Origin: an uncultured Clostridia bacterium
GTDB lineage: Bacteria; Bacillota; Clostridia; TANB77; CAG-508
Reading direction: 5' to 3'
DNA length: 37,738 bases
NCBI GenBank assembly: GCA_948485625.1
Contig: CAOMRW010000021.1
Span: 1 to 37,738 of the forward strand
Shown: piece after piece, positions 12,901-19,899 of the stretch
How positions within the stretch are numbered: the first letter of the stretch is position 1
Layout: the number at the start of each line of letters is the position of its first letter
The notes under the pieces: model-generated
Seen by the model: the letters and a program-made list of their open reading frames with translations, nothing else
Databases searched by the model: none
What the model was told of the DNA's origin: nothing
Program-made: the position numbers and the translations under genes

Positions 12901-14530
12901 TATAGGTAATTCGACAATCAGGGGATGTAGTAGTAATGGAGAAGCAATAGCCACTGGAAATGCTATAGGAGGTCTTATTGGAGAAGCAATTAATAAAACA
13001 ATTATTGAAAATTGTTATTCAGTAGGAAATGCTAGCGGAAATCAAGATATAGGTGGATTAATAGGAATATTAAGAGAATCTGCAATAATTAATTGCTTTA
13101 GTGTAGTAAAAGCATATGGAAATGCAGGAATATCTGGATTTATAGGACAATCAGCAAATAATTCTATTGTTAAAAATAATATCGCTCTTGGAAATCAACT
13201 TAAGCATTACAAATTTGATGGAAGAACTGCTCAAGACCAGTTTGACGGATATGAAGGCAACTATGAATATGAAGAAAACAGTGGAATTTCTAATTTAACA
13301 AGAGAAAATATTGATTTTACAGGAAAAATAAGTATAGCAAACAAAGAAAATGTAACGAATGAAGACTTCTATACTAACACATTAAGCTGGAATGCAGATA
13401 TTTGGGACTTTAGCAATATAGAGGAAGAGAATATACCAAAATTGAAAAATGCTGATCCAAATGATAAAATATCAATTCATACAGTAGAAAGCTATTCTAT
13501 TAGTTCAGCAGATGAATTTATACAATTAATTTCAACACATAGAGATGCAATCTTTACAATTGAAAATGATATAGACTTTTCAGGAAAGACTTTTAAGATT
13601 GGAAGTACAGTAATATCAGGAGCATTTGCGGGAGAAATTAAAGGTAATAACCATGCTATAAGAAATCTAACAAATGCAATGTTATTTGAGCAGTTTGAAG
13701 GTAAAGTAGATGGTTTAAATATAGAAAATTACAATTATGGAGCAAAATGGAAGAATGGATTTATTGATTGGAGTTTAAGTAATCCTCTTAGATTTCAAAT
13801 GGCTGCTTTTGCTAAAAAAGCAATCAATGCAACATTTACAAATATGAATTTCAATAATATTACTATGTTAGGAAAATATACATATGCTATAGTGGTTTCA
13901 GAAGATGAAAACAGTACATATGAAAATATTAATATTAAGAATGCTTATATAAATGGAAGAACAAGTGGAAGCCAAATTGCTACAATAGCTGCTATAAAAA
14001 CAGGTGGAAGTATAAAAAATTGTTATGTACAGGCAGGAATATATGCAACAGGATCACAAAATGGAGGTATTATATCATTAAGTAAAGGAGACATTACAAT
14101 CGAAAATGTAATATCTAATGTTTATATGGCATGTAGTTCAAGTGCTAATAATGCTGAAGCTTGGGCAGGACTTGTTTACAAAGTAGAAAATGGAAATTTA
14201 ATGGTTAGAAATTCAGCAGTAATTACAAAACAAAAACAAACCAATAATCCAATTAATAAAGTTGTTTCAACAATTAATGAAGGAGCAAATGTTACATTTG
14301 AAAATTGTTATGAGAATGCTGATTCGTTTGGTATAACAAATAATGATAAAGAAGGTATTCAAACTGTAACAAATTCTGAATTACTAACAAAAGATTTTTA
14401 TACAAATGTATTACATTTAGATGAAAATATTTGGGATTTAGACAATATACAAGAAGTAGATATAACAAACTTAGATAGTCAAAATGTAGATAATAGAGTT
14501 GTTAGATTTATCACATTTGGATTAAAGTAA
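3920..14530 (+). CDS. Giant dockerin-bearing M26-like zinc metalloprotease with GLUG repeats
   Basis: A 3536-aa secreted protein. Order: signal/anchor helix about 17-37; N-terminal dockerin 43-99 (second loop ADMNGDGKITVTDL perfect, first loop starts with E instead of D); four units of about 200 aa made of Ig-like beta domains (from about 103, 302, 511, 713); M26 N-terminal-like region about 930-1270 with the first GLUG repeats; catalytic region about 1340-2140; then four GLUG modules (about 2150-3536). The zinc site is HETGH (H1835, E1836, H1839), and E1867 in GTEDYTDG is the likely third ligand, as in GxE motifs of pneumococcal Zmp/IgA1 proteases (family M26). Those enzymes cleave host immunoglobulins or mucins; the substrate here is unknown. 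No LPXTG is seen, so the dockerin may provide attachment. A GGGGG ribosome site sits rather far (14 bp) upstream of the ATG. Confidence 0.85.
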   Translation: MKRIDKNRIVNSKFYFKVSICIVVFLLISISSIYAVNVWASKGELNDDGEIDYADVYLLEMHLIHKQELPEEKLENADMNGDGKITVTDLTLLIQKIEKTLDYEVESFNIELENYYPNKNEEITLNINAIVSYDANIKTVIINRKEYEVKQLANQQYELKINVGDIAGIKEYNFTEVILENERRAKIDYTLKIDVLKEIPVIENYKVEEDLNESKLKISFNVVDRENSVTTGNVEIVNEANEVIKEVTLTSGENQIEVPVEEDKKYNATFIIDYNLSSKELTVEGNYEGMIQFSKVLQLTADYQFSISNITTNKNGTQSTEFEKSEPIQISFESNNSTKFEPDTIKVMGKEYEVTKQDNIYIATIDGVTEFGTHEIVIEEIALSNGKIFSLQNNNKVIINIIKKKPTVTDLIMEEDAEQNNIKVSFSLNDEDKAIKNANIVLTDVDGKEIAKQELSTEDLQNGGKIEKTFSTIPLSQYKIKVVATYNQTENDENEVVNSILAEKEIEATAKATITQSENDKEYVEKGEKLSITYYIETDKTETISKIRVNNTDYIPLVVADGQYQIEVEASNNSGICELVATKIIFSDETVANVSNTIKIDVLKDRPIFENLIEQDNIEENKTTLSFNIKDSDNSFKNGKAVFTNNEDDSKQEKDIQVGQNSIEFNVENGKIYTFEIKVDYDRDSNELEEKPEEDNLFIDETLITKEIQILADYEFTFNNFVTYNNENQTKYFEKQENIIVKFDSTNASKFVPKKAIIDGQEYELTKNETTYQTKLNGHEESGVKNITIEKVILDNGKEFVLTENNQIQIEILKDKPTITGFGYSEGEDDIITAVFQLNDAEQTIKNGNIVISDEQNNPIKTQELKEGMNTISFKKINGKNHPIKVTASYDLDTNTLESGKNEYQNDILLNDEIDFTEREIQLKDIMDVNLYHIYYGFAMDATNIDSNKIIQNPENYVAKVKMKNMPDMYATVKSCRVENRVVLLELNVENTVIYKGDEKQAKVEVPFGKMGTAGSYVNNENFESLIRRIKEYPDANITLTKDYDASEYKVDTTTYLGDDIVFRGTINGNGHTIYNLQKPLFNEMQRASVRNLVIENAYLSSITGSAAKGVVANSAESSSVISNVHIKNATIAAYGNNGSYFGYGSIAGRISSNTRIEKCSSTNLNIIATKGDEAGRVGGIVGQIGYNSIIEDCYVTGNISGSSEVGGIVGGMIDGLYQPNTIKHCITKVNITGTSGVGGIAGNPNGSGRIKLVQNISLSDGNKGFKVHGNAISLDPDTFNYEMTESKLSANAPNSNGLIKEISKDEFSGEFCKEQAGFSDTTWNLNDKNYNVLPSLNNADPNNKKEVTVDGSYIPDLERIQKMDIYNENKETLYANLYYLMPFFDSRYLVVDGAKISEDHVLNKKAIKTVLPYNKDNKCILALTEENYNTIDHINIVFTDNSSETYKVRFKNMKGHVASYKVEGLGIEYNFNNYIVRQDAKIVKELVNYIKNLEYNRDLKGLGSIALGERIYADFFNEITRSEENATQFILNYFANVRGYSITFDNDILNQYIKADLTGYGEKLKEAIYAYNYYSRFYGIEVNGINIADMLFFKGELYQKNANTKNLIKEFLKSKWKASHVTQMFFKETLGPCVNSNTVQEFIEKNIRMFSNNQDPNDWFTENFNGILEEVPIAGKEDSIDYRAWTQLKKQEKFILPVLTLPKDSGYMISAPTTFIIGSQRVYVREPGNEAQVQNLRTLVKNFANQIGVFYSTASGFIEPHIFNQICDIAIDTTVLPVLGEQKKDKATDPFCKNFNELLYEWFTIRGVAAYSGSNRIYYVVDNALTSYGRTWSHETGHNQCNFLFFKRNGFRPVGGCNNNDGSGTEDYTDGNTTQGFGDGGVNFNLSYNFNSDQLITTNLTTERINTTEKIESYYKGMFEAIDFLDYAEAKAFLRLTPEEQSKVAVQIYYPNAPGNYANVGWKPISKEEFEEMNLKTIEDIYDNQITIKPGVTAPVTQTGEQGLYGSENMYIRRWYQPYNEKGRTHSYGFTYTSWQMLGIGGYEGGYITYFSGKSKNDLDAIQKVTKDPTMTWKKFKTGRYELMEDSWNTIPYLNADDLVDKYVEALKLDATNSDRNITNSTNVRRMNYHYLKRVTNDFREEVLDGDIEKIHITSAEQFKQKLTENPCAYYVLDNDIDLSGVSEGNSIIDGCFMGKLDGQGHKLTGNTVPIFGNIKFAHISNLKIENSNITSNLADVGALAKTLQYSEMENVLGNNINIQTTNKQVGGLVGSMANNFVKNVHITEMQVSGTARVGMISGYVGQSQIEECSSNGKVISTGNACGGLLGEIYNKTTVRNCYSVGEVKGNQDIGGFIGYVNTSYIINCFSNVKTIGNAGTASFTGQTTGNSIIKNNITLVDQTAGYKFDGRTANNKFINFSGNYENKANLGRSTLTRTGIDFTGKISLADSEDVKKEKFYTETLTWNNNIWDFSRIANGGLPKLKNDDPNNITNTLEIYSITNAEEFERLLKEHREATFVIEQDIDLSTLESTTTIIDGVFMGRIEGNNHTLRGNTVPIFHTIHYAKISNLKLEDSNISKNESDIGALAKISSNYVELNNIIAKNINVSNRNQDTGGLVGIMTYTNLENVHIIGSNISGTNRVGALVGYIGYSNIKESSSNANVIASGNAAGGFMGEVINVTTIENCYSIGEVSGVQNVGGFIGSLNKSTVINCLSTAKVDGDEATAGFIGQSANSSIVKNNIALGNQVKQKYKFDGRTIEEQLAGYENNYEYERNKGISTLTRDDIDFTGKISVAKKENITSEYFYTNTLGWNKDIWDFSNIAEENIPKLKNSDPNEVIGIGIPVHAIHTAEEFETLLNQYPEDNFTIENDIDLSTLNKTTTIIEETFYGEIEGKGYTIRGNAVPIFNKACHMLMSNLKLEDSNINKNEIDVGALAKIADDVRLTNIVAKNIIVSNKKQDVGGLIGIMTNSNLENVHIIKANISGTSRVGVLAGYIGNSTIRGCSSNGEAIATGNAIGGLIGEAINKTIIENCYSVGNASGNQDIGGLIGILRESAIINCFSVVKAYGNAGISGFIGQSANNSIVKNNIALGNQLKHYKFDGRTAQDQFDGYEGNYEYEENSGISNLTRENIDFTGKISIANKENVTNEDFYTNTLSWNADIWDFSNIEEENIPKLKNADPNDKISIHTVESYSISSADEFIQLISTHRDAIFTIENDIDFSGKTFKIGSTVISGAFAGEIKGNNHAIRNLTNAMLFEQFEGKVDGLNIENYNYGAKWKNGFIDWSLSNPLRFQMAAFAKKAINATFTNMNFNNITMLGKYTYAIVVSEDENSTYENINIKNAYINGRTSGSQIATIAAIKTGGSIKNCYVQAGIYATGSQNGGIISLSKGDITIENVISNVYMACSSSANNAEAWAGLVYKVENGNLMVRNSAVITKQKQTNNPINKVVSTINEGANVTFENCYENADSFGITNNDKEGIQTVTNSELLTKDFYTNVLHLDENIWDLDNIQEVDITNLDSQNVDNRVVRFITFGLK
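10370..14530 (+). repeat. Four tandem ~1040-bp GLUG modules inside the protease gene
   Basis: Modules begin near 10370, 11401, 12446 and 13487. Each opens with an (A/S)(E/D)EF...(I/V)(E/L)x(D/N)IDLS-type segment, and the first three share GALAKI, GGLVG, VHI, GYIG, GNA.GG..GE, NCYS.G, IGG.IG and FDGRT motifs, ending with WDFSNI...PKLKN.DPN. The fourth is divergent. GLUG repeats (PF07581) are associated with M26 peptidases. Confidence 0.85.
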
Positions 14531-14894
14531 ATATAGATATTGATAAATGCTGAATAATATTAATATATAATGCAAATAGTAGTAAAAAAGAAGCATTAAA
14601 AAGACAAAAATGAGATAATAGAAAGCCTATAATAACCTTATAGTGGTTATTATAGGTTATTTTAATATGATTTAAAAGTTCCGCATTTATTGTTTCTTAT
14701 TGTGATTAATACCAAGACTGGCTTTGTTTAGCTACTTTTAGACCATTTTAGTTTTTTAAGTAATTTTTTTAATAAATATATTAAAATATATTTTAAATAA
14801 AGAGGAATATTGATATAATAGAAAAGAAAATTATAAATTTATATAAATTAGGATACTGGAAAATAATTCGAAATGAATAGGAGGGAAATAGTAA
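14531..14894. other. 364-bp intergenic region
   Basis: Between the giant protease and the phosphatase-like gene. It holds the terminator at 14626-14663 and a plausible but weak promoter (TTTAAA ... TATAAT, -10 at about 14814). I see no coding frame with support. Confidence 0.7.
14626..14663 (+). terminator. Terminator of the cohesin/protease locus
   Basis: A perfect 12-bp stem CCTATAATAACC (14626-14637) / GGTTATTATAGG (14645-14656) with a 7-nt loop, followed by TTATTTTAA. Confidence 0.75.
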
Positions 14895-15821
14895 ATGCAA
14901 GTAAAGAATAATTATAATGAATGTTTAACTAATTTGGCTTGTTCAATTCAGAAATATTTTGGATTGAGCATAAAACATAATTCTATAGAGTATATAGACA
15001 ATTTGTTAAATGAAAAACAACCTAAAAATATTATAGTTTTGCTTTTTGATGGAATGGGTTCAAGAATATTAGATAGAACCTTAGACAAAGATTCATTTTT
15101 TATAAGGAATAAAGTTAAAGAAATTTCAACAGTATTTCCAGCAACTACCACAGTTGCAACTATGTCAATTCGTAATACACAACATAATGCAATCGAATTA
15201 TTTCCTTTTGGTGAAAATAAATATAATAATTTAGAAGAAATGCTAGAAATTATAGAAGAAGAATGTAATAAAGAAGGGAAAAGATATATTTATGCATATG
15301 ATACTGAACCAGACCATACAATGCATGATTTTGGTCCAGATGATGATGAAGTAAGAAAATTGATTAAAATAAGAAATAATAAAGTAAAGCAATTATGTGA
15401 GAAATTAAATGATAGTATAATAATCATTATTGCAGACCATGGACATAAAGAAGTAGAACATATTTATTTGAAAAATTATCCTAAAATAATGGAGATGTTA
15501 GATAGAACTACTTCACTGGAACAGAGAGCAGTGTCTTTTAAAATAAAGAAAGAATATAAAAAACAATTTGTTAAGGAATTTAACAAGAACTTTGATAAAG
15601 ACTTTAAATTATATTGCAGTCAAGAAATAGTAAGATCACATTTATTTGGATATGGAGATGAAAATGAATTGTTTAGAGATGCTATAGGAGACTTTATAGC
15701 TATAGCAGAAGATTCAAATAAATGTATAATAACAGATGGAGATGAAGTATTAAAATCACAACATGCAGGATATTCAGACGATGAAATATATGTACCATTA
15801 ATTGTTATAGATAGATGTTAA
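14895..15821 (+). CDS. Alkaline phosphatase superfamily hydrolase (nucleotide pyrophosphatase/phosphodiesterase-like)
   Basis: A 308-aa predicted cytoplasmic metal-dependent hydrolase with no signal peptide. Superfamily landmarks are visible. FDGMG (D52) and the nucleophile region FPATTT (T84-T86) stand where a metal-bound Thr/Ser lies in type I phosphodiesterases. D136, H141 and D145 are candidate ligands in DTEPDHTMHDFG, then D181/H182/H184 in ADHGHKE, and H290 in QHAGYSDDE. This two-metal layout hydrolyses phosphodiester or pyrophosphate bonds; the true substrate is unknown. GGAGGG precedes the ATG by 9 bases. It appears to be a single-gene unit between the protease terminator and uvrB. 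Confidence 0.85.
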   Translation: MQVKNNYNECLTNLACSIQKYFGLSIKHNSIEYIDNLLNEKQPKNIIVLLFDGMGSRILDRTLDKDSFFIRNKVKEISTVFPATTTVATMSIRNTQHNAIELFPFGENKYNNLEEMLEIIEEECNKEGKRYIYAYDTEPDHTMHDFGPDDDEVRKLIKIRNNKVKQLCEKLNDSIIIIIADHGHKEVEHIYLKNYPKIMEMLDRTTSLEQRAVSFKIKKEYKKQFVKEFNKNFDKDFKLYCSQEIVRSHLFGYGDENELFRDAIGDFIAIAEDSNKCIITDGDEVLKSQHAGYSDDEIYVPLIVIDRC

Positions 15822-15961
15822 AAGATTATTAAAAATATAAAGTTTGTGACCACATATGTGTAATTGCTATTTTTATGTATATAAAAAACTAAAAAAGCGA
15901 ACAAATTACACGAAATTTTGCTTAATAGATGTCATTTTTACTGGTCACAATGGAGGGAAAA

Positions 15962-17918
15962 ATGTTTAAATTACACTCAGAATATAAGCCAACAGGCGAC
16001 CAGCCACAGGCAATAGAATATTTAAGTAAAGGAATAATGGAAGGTAAGAGATTTCAGACACTTCTAGGCGTTACAGGTTCTCGGAAAAACTTTCACAATG
16101 GCAAATATTATACAAAAAGTACAAAAACCAACACTCGTTTTAGCACACAATAAGACATTAGCTGGACAACTATATAGCGAATTCAAGGAGTTTTTTCCTG
16201 AGAATAATGTTGAATATTTTGTGTCATATTATGACTATTATCAACCAGAAAGTTATATTCCATCATCTGACACATATATAGAGAAAGATGCATCAATAAA
16301 TGATGAAATTGATAAACTTCGTCATTCAGCAACAGCATCACTATTTGAAACAAAAGATGTAATAATTGTAGCATCAGTTTCATGTATATATGGACTAGGA
16401 GACCCTATTGATTATGAGCATATGATAATTTCATTAAGACCAGGTATGCAGAAAACTAGAGATGAAGTATTAAAGAAATTAGTTGATATGCAATATTCTA
16501 GAAATGAAATTGATTTTAAAAGAGGGACTTTTAGAGCAAAGGGAGATATTGTAGAGATTTACCCATCTGACCAAAACGAATCAGCTATTCGTGTGGAGTT
16601 TTGGGGTGATGAAATTGAAAAAATACAAGAAATTAATCCTTTAACAGGAAAAGCAATTGCAGAAAGGAAACATATAATGGTTTTTCCTAATTCTCATTAT
16701 GTAACAACATCAGATAAAATGGGACATGCACTAGGAACAATTGAAAAAGAACTACAAGAACAAATCAAATATTTTAAAGATAATAATAAATTGATAGAAG
16801 CTCAAAGAATTGATGAAAGAACAAACTTTGATATGGAAATGATGAGAGAGACTGGATTTTGCCAAGGTATAGAAAATTATTCTAGACATATAAGTGGAAG
16901 ACCTGCTGGTTCTCCACCATTTACACTTTTTGATTATTTACCAGATGATTTCTTATTGCTAATAGATGAGTCACATGCTACAATTCCTCAAGTTAGAGCT
17001 ATGTATAATGGTGATAGAGCAAGAAAAGAATCTTTAATTAATTATGGATTTAGATTACCATCTGCATTTGATAATAGACCTCTAAAATTCGAAGAATTTG
17101 AACAAAGAATAAACCAAGTAATATTTGTAAGTGCAACACCTGCTGATTATGAAAAGGAACATTCTAAAGAAAATGTTGTTGAACAAATTATTAGACCTAC
17201 AGGACTTTTAGACCCAAAAATTCAAGTAAAACCTGTAACTAATCAAATTGATGATTTAATTGAGCAGATTAGAATAAGAGTTGAGAAGAATGAAAGAGTT
17301 TTAGTTACTACTTTAACTAAGAAAATGGCAGAAGATTTAACTTCATATTTGAAAAGTTTAGATATAAAAGTAAATTATATGCATTCTGACATTAAGGCAT
17401 TGGAAAGAATGGAAATAATAAGAAACTTAAGACTTGGGGAATTTGATGTTTTAGTTGGTATAAATCTTTTAAGGGAAGGACTAGATATCCCAGAGGTTTC
17501 ATTAGTTGCAATATTAGATGCAGATAAAGAAGGATTTTTACGTTCAGAACGTTCTTTGATACAAACTATAGGACGTGCTGCTAGAAATACTGATGGTACT
17601 GTTATAATGTATGCAGATGAACTTACTGATTCTATGGAGAAAGCTATATCAGAAACTAATAGAAGAAGAAAAATCCAAGAAGAATATAACATAAAAAATA
17701 ATATTATACCTAAAACAATTAAAAAATCTGTTAGAGATACTATTAGTATAACAAAACAAGAAGATATAGGAATTGAATTTAAAATGGAAAGTCCAGAAGA
17801 TATCAGAAATACTATTACTAAATTGACTGATGAAATGCTTAAATATGCAGCATCTATGGAATTCGAAAAAGCTGCTGAAATTAGAGATAAAATTAAAGAA
17901 TTAGAAAAATTAATATAA
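15962..17918 (+). pseudogene. uvrB: Excinuclease ABC subunit B, frameshifted in Walker A
   Basis: UvrB loads onto damaged DNA with UvrA and guides UvrC in nucleotide excision repair. Start ATG 15962 has a GGAGGG site (MFKLHSEYKPTGDQPQAI). The frame breaks at the nucleotide-binding loop: GVTGS is followed by an extra C at about 16082 (TCT C GGA AAA ACT), so the TGSGKT loop reads TGSRKN and runs off-frame to a stop at 16153. Removing that C restores a 651-aa protein of normal length. Downstream everything is intact: beta-hairpin region (YYDYYQPESYIP), DESH box, motifs V/VI (REGLDIPEVSL, QTIGRAARN) and the C-terminal UVR domain. A restart at ATG 16098 would lack the ATP-binding loop. Either a sequencing error or a real recent loss. 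Confidence 0.9.
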
Positions 17919-17921
17919 AGT

Positions 17922-17972
17922 AAAATTGATATTGTCTGAATAATTTTTAATTAATCAGACAATATCAATTTT
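17922..17972. terminator. Bidirectional terminator between convergent genes
   Basis: A perfect 18-bp stem (17922-17939 with 17955-17972, AAAATTGATATTGTCTGA arm) and a 15-nt AT loop. T/A-runs on both sides serve uvrB on the + strand and the small gene at 18014-18328 on the - strand. Confidence 0.85.
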
Positions 17973-18013
17973 AGTTTAAGCTTTAATAAATTATTTTTAG
18001 CTTTTTAGGAGTT

Positions 18014-18328
18014 TTAACTACACTCACTCTCACTTTCTACTAAAGCAGCAATATTTTTACAGGCTATTTTTTGCAATTTTTCTAAAGCATCTGCATCTGG
18101 TTGACAACTTACATTTGTTGCTTCTTTACCAAAAGTTATTGCTGTTTGTCTTTCGATTTCTTTTACAATTTTGTTTATATCTGTGTACCAAAAACTATAA
18201 AAGTCTTCTTCATGGATTTTTAAACAATCTCTGCTGTTTCTATGCTTAGAGAGGATTAAAAAATACTCATTCAAGTTTATAATTGTATATAAACTTTTCC
18301 GTTTTTGTATACTACTTTTGCTAGACAT
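18014..18328 (-). CDS. Hypothetical 104-aa protein
   Basis: Not recognised. A real gene is supported by a strong AAGGAGGAG ribosome site 8 bases before the ATG, a promoter upstream on the same strand and a terminator downstream. The protein is soluble and mixed-charge: a basic N-terminus (SSKSSIQKRKS), a central FYSFWYTDINKIVKEIERQ helix and a C-terminal helix LEKLQKIACKNIAALVESE. It has no signal peptide or membrane helix. It stands alone on the minus strand between uvrB and the membrane protein at 18499. Confidence 0.7.
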   Translation of the reverse strand: MSSKSSIQKRKSLYTIINLNEYFLILSKHRNSRDCLKIHEEDFYSFWYTDINKIVKEIERQTAITFGKEATNVSCQPDADALEKLQKIACKNIAALVESESECS

Positions 18329-18374
18329 AAGTGCTCCTCCTTATATATACACATACAATAGTTTCTATTATTAT

Positions 18375-18403
18375 ATTATACAATCTTTTATGTATTATGT
18401 AAA
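18375..18403 (-). promoter_or_regulatory. Sigma-A promoter of the 18014-18328 gene
   Basis: Read on the minus strand: TTTACA (-35, 18398-18403), 17-bp spacer, perfect TATAAT (18375-18380), about 50 bp ahead of the start codon. Confidence 0.7.
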
Positions 18404-18439
18404 TACTTTTTTGATATATTTAAAAAATTTAATTTTTTA

Positions 18440-18468
18440 TTGCAACCAAAAATAAAATATGTTATATT
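18440..18468 (+). promoter_or_regulatory. Sigma-A promoter of the 18499 gene
   Basis: TTGCAA (18440-18445), 17-bp spacer, TATATT (18463-18468), about 30 bp upstream of the ATG; divergent from the minus-strand promoter nearby. Confidence 0.6.
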
Positions 18469-18498
18469 ATAATTACAAAATAATAAGGGGGTAAAAAA

Positions 18499-19806
18499 AT
18501 GGAAGAAGAAAATGCAATTAAAATGAAGCAAGGCAGTTATGTATCTGGAATAATAGGAGCAATAATAGGAGGGTTAATAGCAACTATACCATGGATATTA
18601 GCATATGTGTATGGAGGAATGATGCTATCAATATTAGCAACATTAATTGCAGCTGGAGAATTTTATGGATATAAATTATTAAAAGGTAGAGTAAATAAGG
18701 TTTTACCAGCAATATTAATGATATTAGCTCTTGTAATAGTAACAGTAGCAACTTTAATTATTATACCAGCAGCATTAATAAATAAAGAGGGAATTAATGT
18801 CAATTCTTCAAATTTACAAAGATTGTATGAGAATAAAGAGTTTGCAGCAGCTATAATGAAAGATTATGTAATATCAGTTGTATTTACAATTTTAGGAGCA
18901 AGTATAGTAACTTCAAATATTAAAAAACAATTACAAAATAATGATGGTGAAAATAATGAAATAAAATTAGATCTTAGTAATACAGAAGAGACAATGAAGA
19001 TAAAAAAAGCAAATATAGAATTATTAAAACCAATATTTACAAAATATGATGCGATAAGCAAAGAAAAAGCAATGATAAAAGAAGAAGTTTTAGCAGAAAT
19101 TGAAAATCAAGATGCAAACCAATCATTTAATTATTTAAAAAGTTTAGGAATAATTAAAAAATATAAAGGAAAATATTATTATTCAGAAGAAAATGAAAGT
19201 AAACAAACAAAAGTTAAAAAGATGCAACCATGGCAAAAAGTATTTTTAGTTATTATAATGATATTATTTGTAATAACATTAATAGCATCATTATTAGATA
19301 ACTCTGAAAAAGCAAATAAGTTATATCAAGATGAAAAAGTAAGTTTTGAAGTAAGTGGAGATTGGAATCAAGGAGATTCTGAATATGAAACTGAGTGGAA
19401 CTTTTTTAAATATATTAACACAGTACCAGTATTAAATTCAGAAAATACTATAAGTGAATATGATTATTCATCATATCCAGCTGGAATTAATGTTTATTAT
19501 GATAAAGTTAATACTGAAACTCTTAAAAGCATAGAAGATGTAAAAGCGAATGTTCAAGCAGGGCTAGAAAGTTCAGAAAATAAACCAGATTCACAAGATA
19601 TGGAAATTTCTAAAACTAAAGAAAACTATGATTTATTAAAAGTAAGATTAGTTTATAAAAATTATCCAACTGAAATATTATATTATTATTATATTTTAGG
19701 TGGAGATAAATTATTATGTATTACATCATATAGCTTTAATTTAGATGATGAACAAGATATTGAAAAAGAGACAGACAAATTAGTAAATACATTTAAATGG
19801 TTATAA
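18499..19806 (+). CDS. Membrane protein with internal winged-helix-like and extracytoplasmic PsbP-like domains
   Basis: 435 aa, AAGGGGG ribosome site. Four membrane helices are visible in the first ~140 residues (about 15-36, 38-58, 66-92, 118-140). A cytoplasmic segment follows (about 165-235) that reads like a small winged-helix/helical unit (AMIKEEVLAEIENQ ... LKSLGIIKKYKGKYYYSEE). A fifth helix lies at about 248-267. The C-terminal ~165 residues are hydrophilic, starting DEKVSFEVSGDWNQ, like PsbP/DUF1795-type lipoprotein domains (VSF..P..W, aromatic-rich beta strands). Function unknown. It sits immediately upstream of the spoIIIA genes in the place where spoIIIAA would be expected, but it has no ATPase motif and is not SpoIIIAA. 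Confidence 0.7.
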   Translation: MEEENAIKMKQGSYVSGIIGAIIGGLIATIPWILAYVYGGMMLSILATLIAAGEFYGYKLLKGRVNKVLPAILMILALVIVTVATLIIIPAALINKEGINVNSSNLQRLYENKEFAAAIMKDYVISVVFTILGASIVTSNIKKQLQNNDGENNEIKLDLSNTEETMKIKKANIELLKPIFTKYDAISKEKAMIKEEVLAEIENQDANQSFNYLKSLGIIKKYKGKYYYSEENESKQTKVKKMQPWQKVFLVIIMILFVITLIASLLDNSEKANKLYQDEKVSFEVSGDWNQGDSEYETEWNFFKYINTVPVLNSENTISEYDYSSYPAGINVYYDKVNTETLKSIEDVKANVQAGLESSENKPDSQDMEISKTKENYDLLKVRLVYKNYPTEILYYYYILGGDKLLCITSYSFNLDDEQDIEKETDKLVNTFKWL

Positions 19807-19829
19807 AAATTTAAATAATTAAAAATAAA

Positions 19830-19850
19830 ATTTAGAATATGGTTCTAAAT
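19830..19850. promoter_or_regulatory. 8-bp inverted repeat upstream of spoIIIAB
   Basis: ATTTAGAA / TTCTAAAT with a 5-nt loop, without a T-run. It could be a weak terminator of the preceding gene or an operator. CATATAAT at 19863-19870 resembles a sigma-E -10 element (CATACAnT), but no convincing -35 is seen at 13-14 bp, so this remains a guess. Confidence 0.3.
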
Positions 19851-19899
19851 TGAAAATACAAGCATATAATATTAAAAATAAAATGCAAGGAGAATAAAA

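Noticed and set aside
15895..15915. Possible LexA/SOS box GCGAACAAATTACACG upstream of uvrB
   Set aside because: Only the first half-site GAAC is present; the second half (GTTC) is missing, so it does not fit the Firmicute consensus.
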